From CBDCGS01 sp965216915 (GTDB lineage Bacteria > Pseudomonadota > Alphaproteobacteria > UBA828): a DNA stretch of 64,000 nucleotides. This document shows, in pieces, positions 33,813 through 41,886 of this stretch. The DNA is taken from assembly GCA_965216915.1 (NCBI GenBank), contig CBDCGS010000005.1, positions 186,001-250,000 of the forward strand, written 5' to 3'. Position numbers and translations under genes: made by a program. Below the pieces are notes generated by a model. That model searched no databases and had not been told where the DNA came from. It was given only the letters and a program-made list of their open reading frames with translations. Positions within the stretch are counted from its first letter, which is position 1; every line of letters begins with the position of its first letter.

Positions 33813-34553
33813 ATGCGCGTTTTACTCGTTGAAGACGACACCGCGACCGCCCGTAGCATCCAGACGATTCTCTCGAGCGAAGGGTATGTGTGCGACACCA
33901 CCGACCTTGGCGAGGACGGCCTTGAGATCGGCAAGCTCTATGATTACGACATCATCGTGCTCGATCTCATGTTGCCCGACATCGACGGGTACGAGGTTCT
34001 GCGACGGCTTCGCTCGGCCAAGGTCCGCACGCCCATTCTGATTCTCTCCGGCCTCACCAACCCGGACGAGAAGATCAAGGGCCTCGGCTTCGGCGCGGAC
34101 GATTATCTGACCAAGCCTTTCAACAAGGGCGAGCTGATCGCCCGCGTCCAAGCGATTGTCCGGCGCTCCAAGGGCCATGCCCAGTCGGTGATCCGCACGG
34201 GCAAGCTTGCGGTCAACCTGGAGAACCGCTCCGTGGAGGTGGAAGGACAGCCGATCCACCTGACCAGCAAGGAATACGGCATTCTCGAGCTTCTCTCGCT
34301 CCGCAAGGGAACCACGCTGACCAAGGAGATGTTCCTCAACCACCTCTATGGCGGCATGGATGAGCCGGAGCTCAAGATCATCGACGTTTTCGTGTGCAAG
34401 CTCCGTAAGAAGCTTTCCGCGGCGACCGGCGGCGACAGCTACATCCACACCGTGTGGGGCCGCGGCTACGTTCTCAAGGATCCGCCTCCGAGCGAGAACG
34501 AGGCCGAGGCCGAGGCGGAGAGCAACGAAAACGCCGTGCGGAGCGTCGCGTAG
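33813..34553 (+). CDS. ctrA: Cell-cycle and motility response regulator CtrA
   Basis: CtrA is the OmpR-type master regulator of alphaproteobacteria, controlling flagellar, chemotaxis and cell-cycle genes. The 246-residue protein has a complete receiver (acidic pair in VEDDTATARSI, phosphoacceptor Asp51 in VLDLMLPDIDG, Lys in YLTKPFNKGELI) and a winged-helix output domain nearly identical to the family (LSLRKGTTLTKEMFLNHLYG, then GMDEPELKIIDVFVCKLRKK). The acidic tail after residue 225 is longer than usual. A GGAGAG ribosome site precedes the ATG. The phosphotransferase ChpT and inhibitor SciP are encoded nearby; the kinase CckA is not in the window. Confidence 0.97.
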   Translation: MRVLLVEDDTATARSIQTILSSEGYVCDTTDLGEDGLEIGKLYDYDIIVLDLMLPDIDGYEVLRRLRSAKVRTPILILSGLTNPDEKIKGLGFGADDYLTKPFNKGELIARVQAIVRRSKGHAQSVIRTGKLAVNLENRSVEVEGQPIHLTSKEYGILELLSLRKGTTLTKEMFLNHLYGGMDEPELKIIDVFVCKLRKKLSAATGGDSYIHTVWGRGYVLKDPPPSENEAEAEAESNENAVRSVA

Positions 34554-34602
34554 TCCTCGCGGCGCTCGTCGCGCCCTCGTTCCAACGCAATTGTGACACC
34601 AC

Positions 34603-34633
34603 CTGGCGGCCCACGGGCCGCCAGCGGCTTTTT
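34603..34633 (+). terminator. Rho-independent terminator after ctrA
   Basis: CTGGCGGCCC and GGGCCGCCAG form a ten-base perfect inverted repeat with a minimal loop, followed by CGGC and TTTTT (34629-34633). It lies between ctrA and the convergent cheR. Confidence 0.88.
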
Positions 34634-34673
34634 AGAGCATGTCACGCTCGCTCCTGCTCACACGACATGCTCT
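34634..34673. repeat. Ten-base inverted repeat between ctrA and cheR
   Basis: AGAGCATGTC (34634-34643) and GACATGCTCT (34664-34673) are perfect inverted copies separated by 20 bases. It starts where the ctrA terminator ends and may belong to the dispersed element that continues to 34738. Confidence 0.6.
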
Positions 34674-34696
34674 GTCCCATTGGAATTGACGCAAAT

Positions 34697-34738
34697 GCGT
34701 CGTCGCAGGTGCCCCCACCTGCTCGGGATTTGCTTTAG
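34697..34738. repeat. Dispersed 42-base repeat, copy A
   Basis: This stretch matches 50619-50660 at 35 of 42 positions without gaps. Its core GCAGGT...ACCTGC can form a hairpin with a variable loop, and the GGGATTTGCT part is identical in both. In each case the repeat overlaps the stop codon of a - strand gene (here cheR). It looks like a small REP-type intergenic element. Confidence 0.65.
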
Positions 34739-35559
34739 TGGCTGGTGCGATCGACGGGGCGGTAGATCCCGCGCTCGCCCTGCATCGGCACGAACGGCGT
34801 TTCGAGGCCGATCACCGTCTCGGCGCCACCCAAGAACAAATATCCGTCGGCCGGCATGAGCTGAGCGATGCGCCCAAGAACCTCGGTCTTGAGCGGGCGG
34901 TCGAAATAGATCAACACATTGCGGCAGAACACGACGTCGAACGCGCCGAGCCGACTCGCATCATCGAGCAGATTGTGCTTGCGGAAATCGACCATGCCGC
35001 GGACCGCCGAATCGATCTGCCACATGTCCCCGTCCTTGGAGAAATATTTGACGAGCATCTGGACGGGCAATCCGCGCTGCACCTCGAACTGGGTGTAGAC
35101 GCCGGTTTTCGCCTTTTCGAGCACCTCGGTGTCGATGTCCGTGGCCACGATCTCGACGCGATACGACCCTAGCTTGGCCGCCTCCTCGCGGAGCAGCATG
35201 GCGATTGAATAGGGCTCCTGCCCACTGGACGCGGCGGCACACCAGATGCGCAGCCGCTTCTTGTCCGCGCGGGCCTCGAGCAGCGCGGGCAGCACGCCCT
35301 CGCGAAACCGTTCGAACGGCTTGGTGTCGCGGAAGAAGAACGACTCGTTGGTCGTCATCGCCTCGACGACGTCCTGCATCAGCGGCCCGTCCCTGGCCGC
35401 GCGAATTGCCTTGACCAAATCGTCGATCCCGCTCATGCCGCGTCTTTGCGCAAGCGGACCGAGCCGGCTCTCCAGCAGATAGGTCTTGTCGGGCGAGAGC
35501 GCGAGGCCGGAGCGTTCCTTCAGGAGCCCGCTCAACAAATCAAAATCGTCGGGTTTCAC
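34735..35559 (-). CDS. cheR: Chemotaxis methyltransferase CheR
   Basis: CheR transfers methyl groups from S-adenosylmethionine to glutamates of chemoreceptors. The 274-residue protein has the N-terminal helical domain and the Rossmann methyltransferase core: VEAMTTNESFFFRDTKPFER, RIWCAAASSGQEPYSIAMLL, EIVATDIDTEVLEKAKTGVY and FDVVFCRNVLIYFDRP. It is the last gene of the che run, five bases after cheB, and its stop codon lies within the dispersed repeat. No chemoreceptor gene is in the window. Confidence 0.97.
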   Translation of the reverse strand: MKPDDFDLLSGLLKERSGLALSPDKTYLLESRLGPLAQRRGMSGIDDLVKAIRAARDGPLMQDVVEAMTTNESFFFRDTKPFERFREGVLPALLEARADKKRLRIWCAAASSGQEPYSIAMLLREEAAKLGSYRVEIVATDIDTEVLEKAKTGVYTQFEVQRGLPVQMLVKYFSKDGDMWQIDSAVRGMVDFRKHNLLDDASRLGAFDVVFCRNVLIYFDRPLKTEVLGRIAQLMPADGYLFLGGAETVIGLETPFVPMQGERGIYRPVDRTSH

Positions 35560-35563
35560 AACG

Positions 35564-36694
35564 CTACTCCCTGAATTTCGCTGTTATGTGGCTGGCGATT
35601 TTGTCGAGGGGCAAGACGGCGGAGCAAAGACCCGCGGTGGCCACCGCACCGGGCATGCCCCACACGACACTCGATGCTTCGTCTTGCGCCACCACCGCCC
35701 CGCCCGCATCGACGATTTGCTGGGCCCCCGCCGCGCCATCGTGGCCCATCCCTGTGAGAACCACCGCAAGCGCGGCCGAGCCGTAGCAGTCGGCCACGCT
35801 CCGGAACAACGGGTCGACCGCGGGCCGGCAGAAATTAACTGCCGGGCTCTGGTCGAGATGGAGGGAGACAGCCGCGTCCGCGTTGACGAGTGTCATGTGA
35901 TAGTCGCCGGGCGCGACATAGATGTGACCGCCTTCGACGACCATGCCAGAGGCGCCCTCCACACAAGGCCGCCCGGTTTCCCGTGCAAGGTTCTCGGCGA
36001 GAATGGCCGTGAACGTCGCAGGCATGTGTTGCGTGACCACGATCGGCACCGCTGCGGGAAGCGACACGTCGCGGAGCACGGTGACGAGCGCCTGCGGGCC
36101 GCCGGTGGAGGAGCCGATGGCGACAATGCGCGGCCTCACCGCCGCGGGCTGTCGGAGCGACCAGGCTGCCTTTTCACTGCGCAGCGGTGCCGTCGTCGCC
36201 GGTGCGGCCGGGCGCGTTGACTTCGGCGTGGCGCGGCCATCATGGCCGCCGAGCGCCTTGATCTTGCGGATGAGCTCGGAGCCGAACTCCTCGCTCGTAC
36301 GCACGTCGCGTGCCGCTGCGGGTTTCGGCACGAAATCCGCCGCGCCGAGCGAAAGCGCGCGAATGCTGACCGAGGCGCCACGGCGCGTGAGCGTCGAGGC
36401 CATGATCACCTGAACCCCGGGGCGCGCCTTGAGGATCAGCGGCAAGGCCTCGAGACCATCCATGACGGGCATTTCGATGTCCAGCACGACGACGTCAACG
36501 TCCTCACGCGCCACGCGATCGACGGCGATCTTGCCGTTGGCGGCCGATCCGACGATTTCGATCGCCGGATCCTGCGCGATGATGCGCTTGATGAACCCGC
36601 GGATCACCGCCGAATCGTCCACCACGAGGACACGCACCGACGATCGCGTCCGAGAGGACGCGGGCGCGGCGCTCCGGGCGGCGTAAGTAGCCAT
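35564..36694 (-). CDS. cheB: Chemotaxis methylesterase/response regulator CheB
   Basis: CheB removes methyl groups from chemoreceptors when phosphorylated by CheA. The 376-residue protein has an N-terminal receiver (VRVLVVDDSAVIRGFIKRII, phosphoacceptor Asp in VVLDIEMPVMDGLEALP), a linker of about 60 residues, and the esterase domain with catalytic Ser in IGSSTGGPQALV, His in VVTQHMPATFTA and Asp in VVLTGMGHDGAAGAQQI. It starts 10 bases after the cheY stop. Confidence 0.97.
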   Translation of the reverse strand: MATYAARSAAPASSRTRSSVRVLVVDDSAVIRGFIKRIIAQDPAIEIVGSAANGKIAVDRVAREDVDVVVLDIEMPVMDGLEALPLILKARPGVQVIMASTLTRRGASVSIRALSLGAADFVPKPAAARDVRTSEEFGSELIRKIKALGGHDGRATPKSTRPAAPATTAPLRSEKAAWSLRQPAAVRPRIVAIGSSTGGPQALVTVLRDVSLPAAVPIVVTQHMPATFTAILAENLARETGRPCVEGASGMVVEGGHIYVAPGDYHMTLVNADAAVSLHLDQSPAVNFCRPAVDPLFRSVADCYGSAALAVVLTGMGHDGAAGAQQIVDAGGAVVAQDEASSVVWGMPGAVATAGLCSAVLPLDKIASHITAKFRE

Positions 36695-36703
36695 CCTGCC
36701 GCC

Positions 36704-37069
36704 CTAAAGAAGGCCCACTTGCGAGAACTTGGACTCGATGATCTCGGCGTCGAAGGGCTTCATGATGTATTCGTTCGCGCCCGCAGCGATGGCCTCATGG
36801 ATGCGATCCAGGTCGCTCTCGGTCGTGCAGAACACCACCACGGGGGCGGCCCCGCCATCGCAGGCACGGAGCGCACGCAGGAACTCGATGCCGTTCATGT
36901 GAGGCATGTGCCAATCGAGCAGGATGACATCCGGCATGCGGGCTTTGCAGGCCTCGAGCGCTTGGGCACCGTCCTCGGCCTCTTCCGTCGCGAACGCAAG
37001 ATCCTCGATCATGCGCCGCGCGACCATCCGAATCGTTCGCGAGTCATCGACCACAAGGCAGGTCTTCAT
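36704..37069 (-). CDS. cheY: Chemotaxis response regulator CheY
   Basis: A 121-residue stand-alone receiver. Acidic pair in CLVVDDSRTIRMVARRMIED, phosphoacceptor in DVILLDWHMPHMNGIEFLRA, conserved Thr in VVFCTTESDLDRI and Lys in NEYIMKPFDAEI. Its place between cheW and cheB in a CheA operon makes motor control through FliM the likely job. No cheZ or fliX is present here. Confidence 0.95.
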   Translation of the reverse strand: MKTCLVVDDSRTIRMVARRMIEDLAFATEEAEDGAQALEACKARMPDVILLDWHMPHMNGIEFLRALRACDGGAAPVVVFCTTESDLDRIHEAIAAGANEYIMKPFDAEIIESKFSQVGLL

Positions 37070-37111
37070 GGCATCCTGTCTCCGCTCGAAGCGGGTTCCC
37101 GGGGCTGAGAC

Positions 37112-37600
37112 CTAGGCGGCTTGCGCCGCACCCAGGTCGAGAAGGCGTTCGACATCGAGCACGACGAGGAGCTTGTCCTCGAGGCGGTATATCCCGTGGC
37201 TCACCTCGCGAAGGTGCGGCTCGAGGGTCGGCGGATTTTGCTCGAAGCCCGATGCCGGCAAGCTGACAACCTCACCGACCGCGTCAATCACGAAGCTGTA
37301 GAGCTCGCCGCGGTACAAAACCACGACGCTCATGTCCGGTCCGTCGCCTTCGCGCGGCGGGATACCGACGCGCTTGCGAATGTCGATCGCCGTTGCGATG
37401 CGGCCACGCAAGTTCAGGTTACCGGCAACCTCCGGCGGCGCGAGGGGCACGCGCGCGATGTTCTGCGAGCCCAAAACCTCCTGAACGCCGAGAACCGGGA
37501 TCCCAAACCACTGGTCACCGATCTGCATGGTGACGAAGTCTTCGTGCGTCGATGCGTCCCGTGTGTCGGCGGCGGGGCCTTTGCCGTGCGCGTCGGTCAT
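37112..37600 (-). CDS. cheW: Chemotaxis coupling protein CheW
   Basis: CheW couples receptors to CheA. The 162-residue protein has the family fold and motifs: DFVTMQIGDQWFGIPVLGVQ, IARVPLAPPEVAGNLNLRGR, IATAIDIRKRVGIPP and KLLVVLDVERLLDLG. The start overlaps the cheA stop by four bases, indicating translational coupling. Confidence 0.96.
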   Translation of the reverse strand: MTDAHGKGPAADTRDASTHEDFVTMQIGDQWFGIPVLGVQEVLGSQNIARVPLAPPEVAGNLNLRGRIATAIDIRKRVGIPPREGDGPDMSVVVLYRGELYSFVIDAVGEVVSLPASGFEQNPPTLEPHLREVSHGIYRLEDKLLVVLDVERLLDLGAAQAA

Positions 37601-40600
37601 GCTGCCTCGCTATGCGTTAGATGCAGGGTTTGATCGAGGGTCGCGATCAGGCCGTCGCGGTCGAACTTAGCGACGTAGTCGGCGAACCCGACCTGCCGAC
37701 CCCGCTCGAGGTAGTTGTTCTCGGCGTGGGAGGAGAGCGCGACCAGTGGCGTGTCCTGCCACCGCGCGTCGGCCCGGCACGCTTCGGCGAAATCGAAGCC
37801 GCTCATGCCGGGCATCTCGATATCGCTGACGATGATATCGAAGCCCTGCCCCTCCTCGCGCAACGCGAGGGCGCTGTCCGCATCGTTCGCGGTCGTCACG
37901 TCGTAGCCGGCGGCTCGAAGCACCGGTGCCAGAAGGTTGCGGAAGAATGGGCTGTCGTCGATGAGCAGCAAGCGCTTGCCAACGTCGGCCGCACTGGTGG
38001 AGCAGAACCAATCGTCCCGCGATCGGCTGAGGAAATAGCCGACGTCGATCAGGTCGGTGGATTTGCCCGCGATCACGGCGCTGCCGAGGAAGCCCTCGCG
38101 GGTGGCACTGGCCTGCAATTCCACGCGCTCATCGACAATGTCGACGATCTCGTCGACGGCGAGGCCCATGCTCCGATCGTCGTCCGTGAACACCACAACC
38201 GGCTGACGCCCGGTCTCCCGAATCGTCTGGGCGGCATCGACCGGCACCAACGGCATGAGCTGGCCGCGATACTGCACCACGGGCCTGCCGTCGGCCTGCT
38301 CGATCTCCTCGGCCGCGATCTCTTCGAGCCGCGCAACGAGCGAAAGCGGAACCGCCTTCGGCGCCTCGTTGCCTGCCCGGAACACGAGCATCGCCGCGTT
38401 CTCGGTCTGCTGCGCGCCGGATTTGCCCGCGGCATCGACGGCGCTCGTGCCAAACTGCTGCTGGCCCGTCGCGGCCGCAATGCCGTTCGGATCGAGGATC
38501 ATGATCACACTGCCATCGCCGAGGATGGTGTTGCCCGAAAACAGGCTGATGTTGCGCAAGATCGGCGACACGGGCTTGACGACGATTTCCTCGGTGTCGA
38601 ACACGCGATCGACGATGATGCCGAAGGTGTACTCACCGACCTGCGACACCACGATGAACGCTTCGCTGTCCTGATCAGCGCTGATCGCGGCGATATCGAC
38701 ATGGTCGCTCAGGCTCAGCAGATCGCTGAGCGAGGCGAGCGGCAGCAGCCGGTCACGCAAGCGCAACACCGGTGTGCCGTTGATCAGCTCGATCTTGTGG
38801 TCGGAGTCTGATTTCGCCCGCACCAGCTCGAGCACGCTGATTTGCGGAATCGCAAAGCGCTCTCCCTTTGCCTCAACGATGAGGCCCGAGACGATTGCGA
38901 GGGTCAGCGGGATCTTGATCGTAAAGCTGCTCCCCTTGCCGGCAGAGGACTGCAGCGAGACGGTGCCTCCGATCTGTTCGATGTTCGAGCGCACAACATC
39001 CATGCCGACACCCCGGCCGGAGACGCTGGTCACCTCCTTCGCGGTCGAAAAGCCGGCATGGAAAACGAACTGCTGGACCTGCTGATCCGACATCGCCGCA
39101 ATCTCGGACTCGCTCGCCAGACCGTTCTCCAAGATCTTGGCCTTGACCTTCTCGACGTCGATGCCGCGCCCATCATCCGACACTTCGATGATGATGTGCC
39201 CGCCTTCGTGGAACGCGTTGAGAATGATCCGGCCCGTCTCGGGTTTGCCGGCGGCCAGTCTCTCTGCTGGGCTTTCGAGGCCATGGTCGCCGGAGTTGCG
39301 CACCATGTGCGTGAGCGGATCCTTGATCAACTCGAGCACCTGACGGTCGAGCTCGGTGTCGGCACCCCGCATGTCGAGTTCGATGCGCTTGTCGAGATCG
39401 TGGGCCAGGCTTCGAACGATTCGCGGCAGCTTGGCCCAGGCGTTTCCGATCGGCTGCATGCGCGTCTTCATCACGCCTTCCTGGAGGTCGGTCGTGATGT
39501 GGCTCAGCCGTTGCAAGGGCGCCTTGAACTCGCTGTCTTCCTGTCCGCGCACCATCTGGAGCAGCTGATTGCGCGTCAGGACGAGTTCGCTCACCGTGGT
39601 CATGAGATTTTCGAGCTGCCCGACATTGACCCGAACGCTCTGCGTCGCGACGCTCGGCTCCGCGCCGGCACCCTGTGCGGGCGCCGCCGCACCACGTTGG
39701 GCGTCGGCTCCCGTGCTGGCCTCGGGCGCCGCTTCGGGGGCCTGGTCAACTGCCTCATCGGCGATCGCCGCGGGCGTGCTGTCGTCCTGTGCCGGCGTTT
39801 CGGGGGCGACCGACGGCGTCTCCGCGCCGCGCACCGTCGCAATCAATCCCATCACTTCGTCCGTCGTATCGCCCGGTACGCCGAGCCCGTCGACCACCAC
39901 GCGAATGTGGTCGACGACCGCGCCGATTTGCTCGTCGTTGAGCCCGGCGCCGATCAGCTGAGCATGAGCTTGCGCAAGACATTGAACGGTGTGCGCGTCG
40001 CCGTCGCCGAGCGCATCTTCGATGAATTTCACTTGGATGCGCTGGATCGCGGCGGCGTCGCCGTTCTCGAAAAACGGCGCCAGGGCGTCGTCGTGCGCAA
40101 TCGCCTCGTAGAAACGCGCGACGCCATCTTCGACGACGGCCACGCCGCCGAGGCGCGTGAGGAGAGTGTCATCGGCCGGCGCGTCGTCGCCGGCGTCAAT
40201 GTCGGCCTCGGGATCGTTCGCGGGCTCGTCCGCTGCGGCCTCCCCGGTGGGTGCGGCGAGGGCGCCGCTCGCACACGCGTTGAGCTGCGCGATCAGATCA
40301 TTGTCATCGCCTTCGGGCTCTGCCTCCGTGGACTCGAGCGCCGACAGGAGGTCCTTGATCCGATCAATCGAGGCCAGCACCAATGAAACGGCCTCGGGCG
40401 TGACGGTCAGCTCACCGTCCCGGAATTTGCCGAGCACGTTCTCCGAGGCGTGAGCAACCGCCTCGAGCCTTGGAAGCCCCAAGAAACCGCACGTGCCCTT
40501 AATGGTGTGAACCAGGCGAAAAATGCTCCCGAGGAGCTCGGGGTCGTCGGGCGTTTGCTCCAGCCTGACGATTTCCACGTCAAGCGTCGCAAGGTTCTCG

Positions 40601-40638
40601 GTGCTCTCAGTTAGAAATTCGCTGAGAAGTTCGTCCAT
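37597..40638 (-). CDS. cheA: Chemotaxis kinase CheA with inserted truncated-globin-like domain and C-terminal receiver
   Basis: The 1013-residue kinase has these parts: Hpt 1-105 (phosphorylated His44 in RLVHTIKGTCGFLG); a truncated-haemoglobin-like domain about 157-271; a low-complexity linker 272-330; dimerisation helices 335-410; HATPase 430-575 (HMVRNSGDHGLE, SDDGRGID, GRGVGMDVVR); two CheW-like domains (577-720, 745-870); and a receiver 886-1005 (Asp894/895, phosphoacceptor Asp939, Lys991). The P2 domain that binds CheY in classical CheA is not recognised; the globin-like part lies in its place. In the insert, LLTRLGGVAVVEDGVARFYE and LAPFF match the AB and B-C helices of group I truncated globins (Phe176-Tyr177 at B9-B10), and His225 in LAQAHAQLIGAGLN is the expected proximal ligand. 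Confidence 0.95.
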   Translation of the reverse strand: MDELLSEFLTESTENLATLDVEIVRLEQTPDDPELLGSIFRLVHTIKGTCGFLGLPRLEAVAHASENVLGKFRDGELTVTPEAVSLVLASIDRIKDLLSALESTEAEPEGDDNDLIAQLNACASGALAAPTGEAAADEPANDPEADIDAGDDAPADDTLLTRLGGVAVVEDGVARFYEAIAHDDALAPFFENGDAAAIQRIQVKFIEDALGDGDAHTVQCLAQAHAQLIGAGLNDEQIGAVVDHIRVVVDGLGVPGDTTDEVMGLIATVRGAETPSVAPETPAQDDSTPAAIADEAVDQAPEAAPEASTGADAQRGAAAPAQGAGAEPSVATQSVRVNVGQLENLMTTVSELVLTRNQLLQMVRGQEDSEFKAPLQRLSHITTDLQEGVMKTRMQPIGNAWAKLPRIVRSLAHDLDKRIELDMRGADTELDRQVLELIKDPLTHMVRNSGDHGLESPAERLAAGKPETGRIILNAFHEGGHIIIEVSDDGRGIDVEKVKAKILENGLASESEIAAMSDQQVQQFVFHAGFSTAKEVTSVSGRGVGMDVVRSNIEQIGGTVSLQSSAGKGSSFTIKIPLTLAIVSGLIVEAKGERFAIPQISVLELVRAKSDSDHKIELINGTPVLRLRDRLLPLASLSDLLSLSDHVDIAAISADQDSEAFIVVSQVGEYTFGIIVDRVFDTEEIVVKPVSPILRNISLFSGNTILGDGSVIMILDPNGIAAATGQQQFGTSAVDAAGKSGAQQTENAAMLVFRAGNEAPKAVPLSLVARLEEIAAEEIEQADGRPVVQYRGQLMPLVPVDAAQTIRETGRQPVVVFTDDDRSMGLAVDEIVDIVDERVELQASATREGFLGSAVIAGKSTDLIDVGYFLSRSRDDWFCSTSAADVGKRLLLIDDSPFFRNLLAPVLRAAGYDVTTANDADSALALREEGQGFDIIVSDIEMPGMSGFDFAEACRADARWQDTPLVALSSHAENNYLERGRQVGFADYVAKFDRDGLIATLDQTLHLTHSEAA

Positions 40639-40793
40639 CGATGGCTCTCTAAGGTGTCAAAAGAATGGATGACGAGGCGGCGTGCCCGCCCATCGCCGAG
40701 CATGGCGAGAAGCCGGTAAAGATCGGGTAAATCTCGGGTGTTAGGCGATGACGCGCGGTCAGCCGGCGGCGCTCGCCGCGATCGACGTCGTGC

Positions 40794-41504
40794 TTAGGGG
40801 GCGCAGGCGATCTTGAGTTCGCTCGGGCCGTTTTCCGCCACCGTGACGGCGAGGCCGAGCGATGCGGCCATGCGGCCCGCATAGTAGGGCTGCGCACCGC
40901 GCGCCGTGAGATCGCCGATGACGTCCTGATCGGTCCGCGCACCGCTTTCCAGTGCGGCGAGCGCGGCCTGCTCGACCGTGGCCATGGGGCCCGCACCGAC
41001 GAGCGTGAGCCGCGGCGCCGCGGCGCCGCCCTCGGTGACGAGCGTGATCGTGCCGCCGCGTGGCATCGCATCGGTCGCGATGAGGATCAGGTTGAGGCCG
41101 AGCTTGTTCAACAGGCTCAGCTGTGCCGGATCATCGGCCGCCAAGCTATCGCGCCAATCGAGGGTGAGGTTGCTGTCGGCGAGCATGGGCTCGACCGCCT
41201 CGAGCGCGGTCGTCCGGCTGATGGTCGCGCCGGAGGTCGCGCCGAACGCAATCCGATAGAAGCGAAGCCGCCGCACTGCCTGCCCGGCGCTTTTCGCGAT
41301 CAGCGCCTGCGCTTCCACCAGAAGCTCCTGATCATCGCCGTCGGCGAGCAGCTCGACGCCGTTGTTGACCGCGCCGACAGGCCCGACCAAGTCGTGGCAA
41401 AGCCGCGAGCAAATCAATGCGGAGATTTGGCAATCGGCGGGAAGACGCGCGCCCATCGGCGCCTCACTGGTGGGATGATCAACGTCAGCTTGTGTGTGTG
41501 CCAT
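40794..41504 (-). CDS. chpT: Histidine phosphotransferase ChpT
   Basis: ChpT passes phosphate from the kinase CckA to CtrA and CpdR. The 236-residue protein has the characteristic dimerisation and His motif ALICSRLCHDLVGPVGAVNN, GVELLADG, and a degenerate ATPase-like C-terminal part (LGLNLILIATDAMPRGGTIT, GAQPYYAGRMAASLGLAVTV). It lies directly upstream of cheA on the same strand with a 155-base gap (40639-40793) in which I see no gene or clear terminator, so the che genes may be co-expressed with it. Its target CtrA is encoded 6 kb away. Confidence 0.92.
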   Translation of the reverse strand: MAHTQADVDHPTSEAPMGARLPADCQISALICSRLCHDLVGPVGAVNNGVELLADGDDQELLVEAQALIAKSAGQAVRRLRFYRIAFGATSGATISRTTALEAVEPMLADSNLTLDWRDSLAADDPAQLSLLNKLGLNLILIATDAMPRGGTITLVTEGGAAAPRLTLVGAGPMATVEQAALAALESGARTDQDVIGDLTARGAQPYYAGRMAASLGLAVTVAENGPSELKIACAP

Positions 41505-41661
41505 AACTACCCGATTCGCCTGAACCGCGACAGGGGCTCAAAGATGTCGGCGCCTCGGCGGACGGCGCCGCTGCCAGCGGCGCGGCGTCGACCGGCTTGC
41601 CCGGTTCGCGCTACCATCGCAATCGGCAGCACGCACCCCCAACTCACGCTCCAGGACCGTT

Positions 41662-41886
41662 GTGATTATGCGAGATCGCCTTGCACCCGGTGATTGGGTC
41701 CGTCACCCCACGCAACCCGACTGGGGTCTCGGTCAAGTCCAGTCGTCGGTGGCGGGGCGGGTCACGGCGAACTTCGAGAATGCCGGTAAACAAACGATTA
41801 ATACCGCCGTGGTTAGCCTCGAGCGGCTTCCCGGCCCGCACGATGGGTCGAACGGCAGGAGCAAACATCCGCCGGAATGGTCATAA
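41662..41886 (+). CDS. DUF3553 domain protein
   Basis: A 74-residue protein whose first 55 residues match the DUF3553 family: LAPGDWVRHPTQPDWGLGQV, then VTANFENAGKQTINTAVVSL. Function unknown; the domain resembles a small SH3-like or Tudor-like barrel and often stands alone in alphaproteobacteria. A GTG at 41662 five bases after AGGA is used; the ATG at 41668 is an equal alternative. It is divergent from chpT and overlaps the LysR gene by ten bases. Confidence 0.8.
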   Translation: MIMRDRLAPGDWVRHPTQPDWGLGQVQSSVAGRVTANFENAGKQTINTAVVSLERLPGPHDGSNGRSKHPPEWS

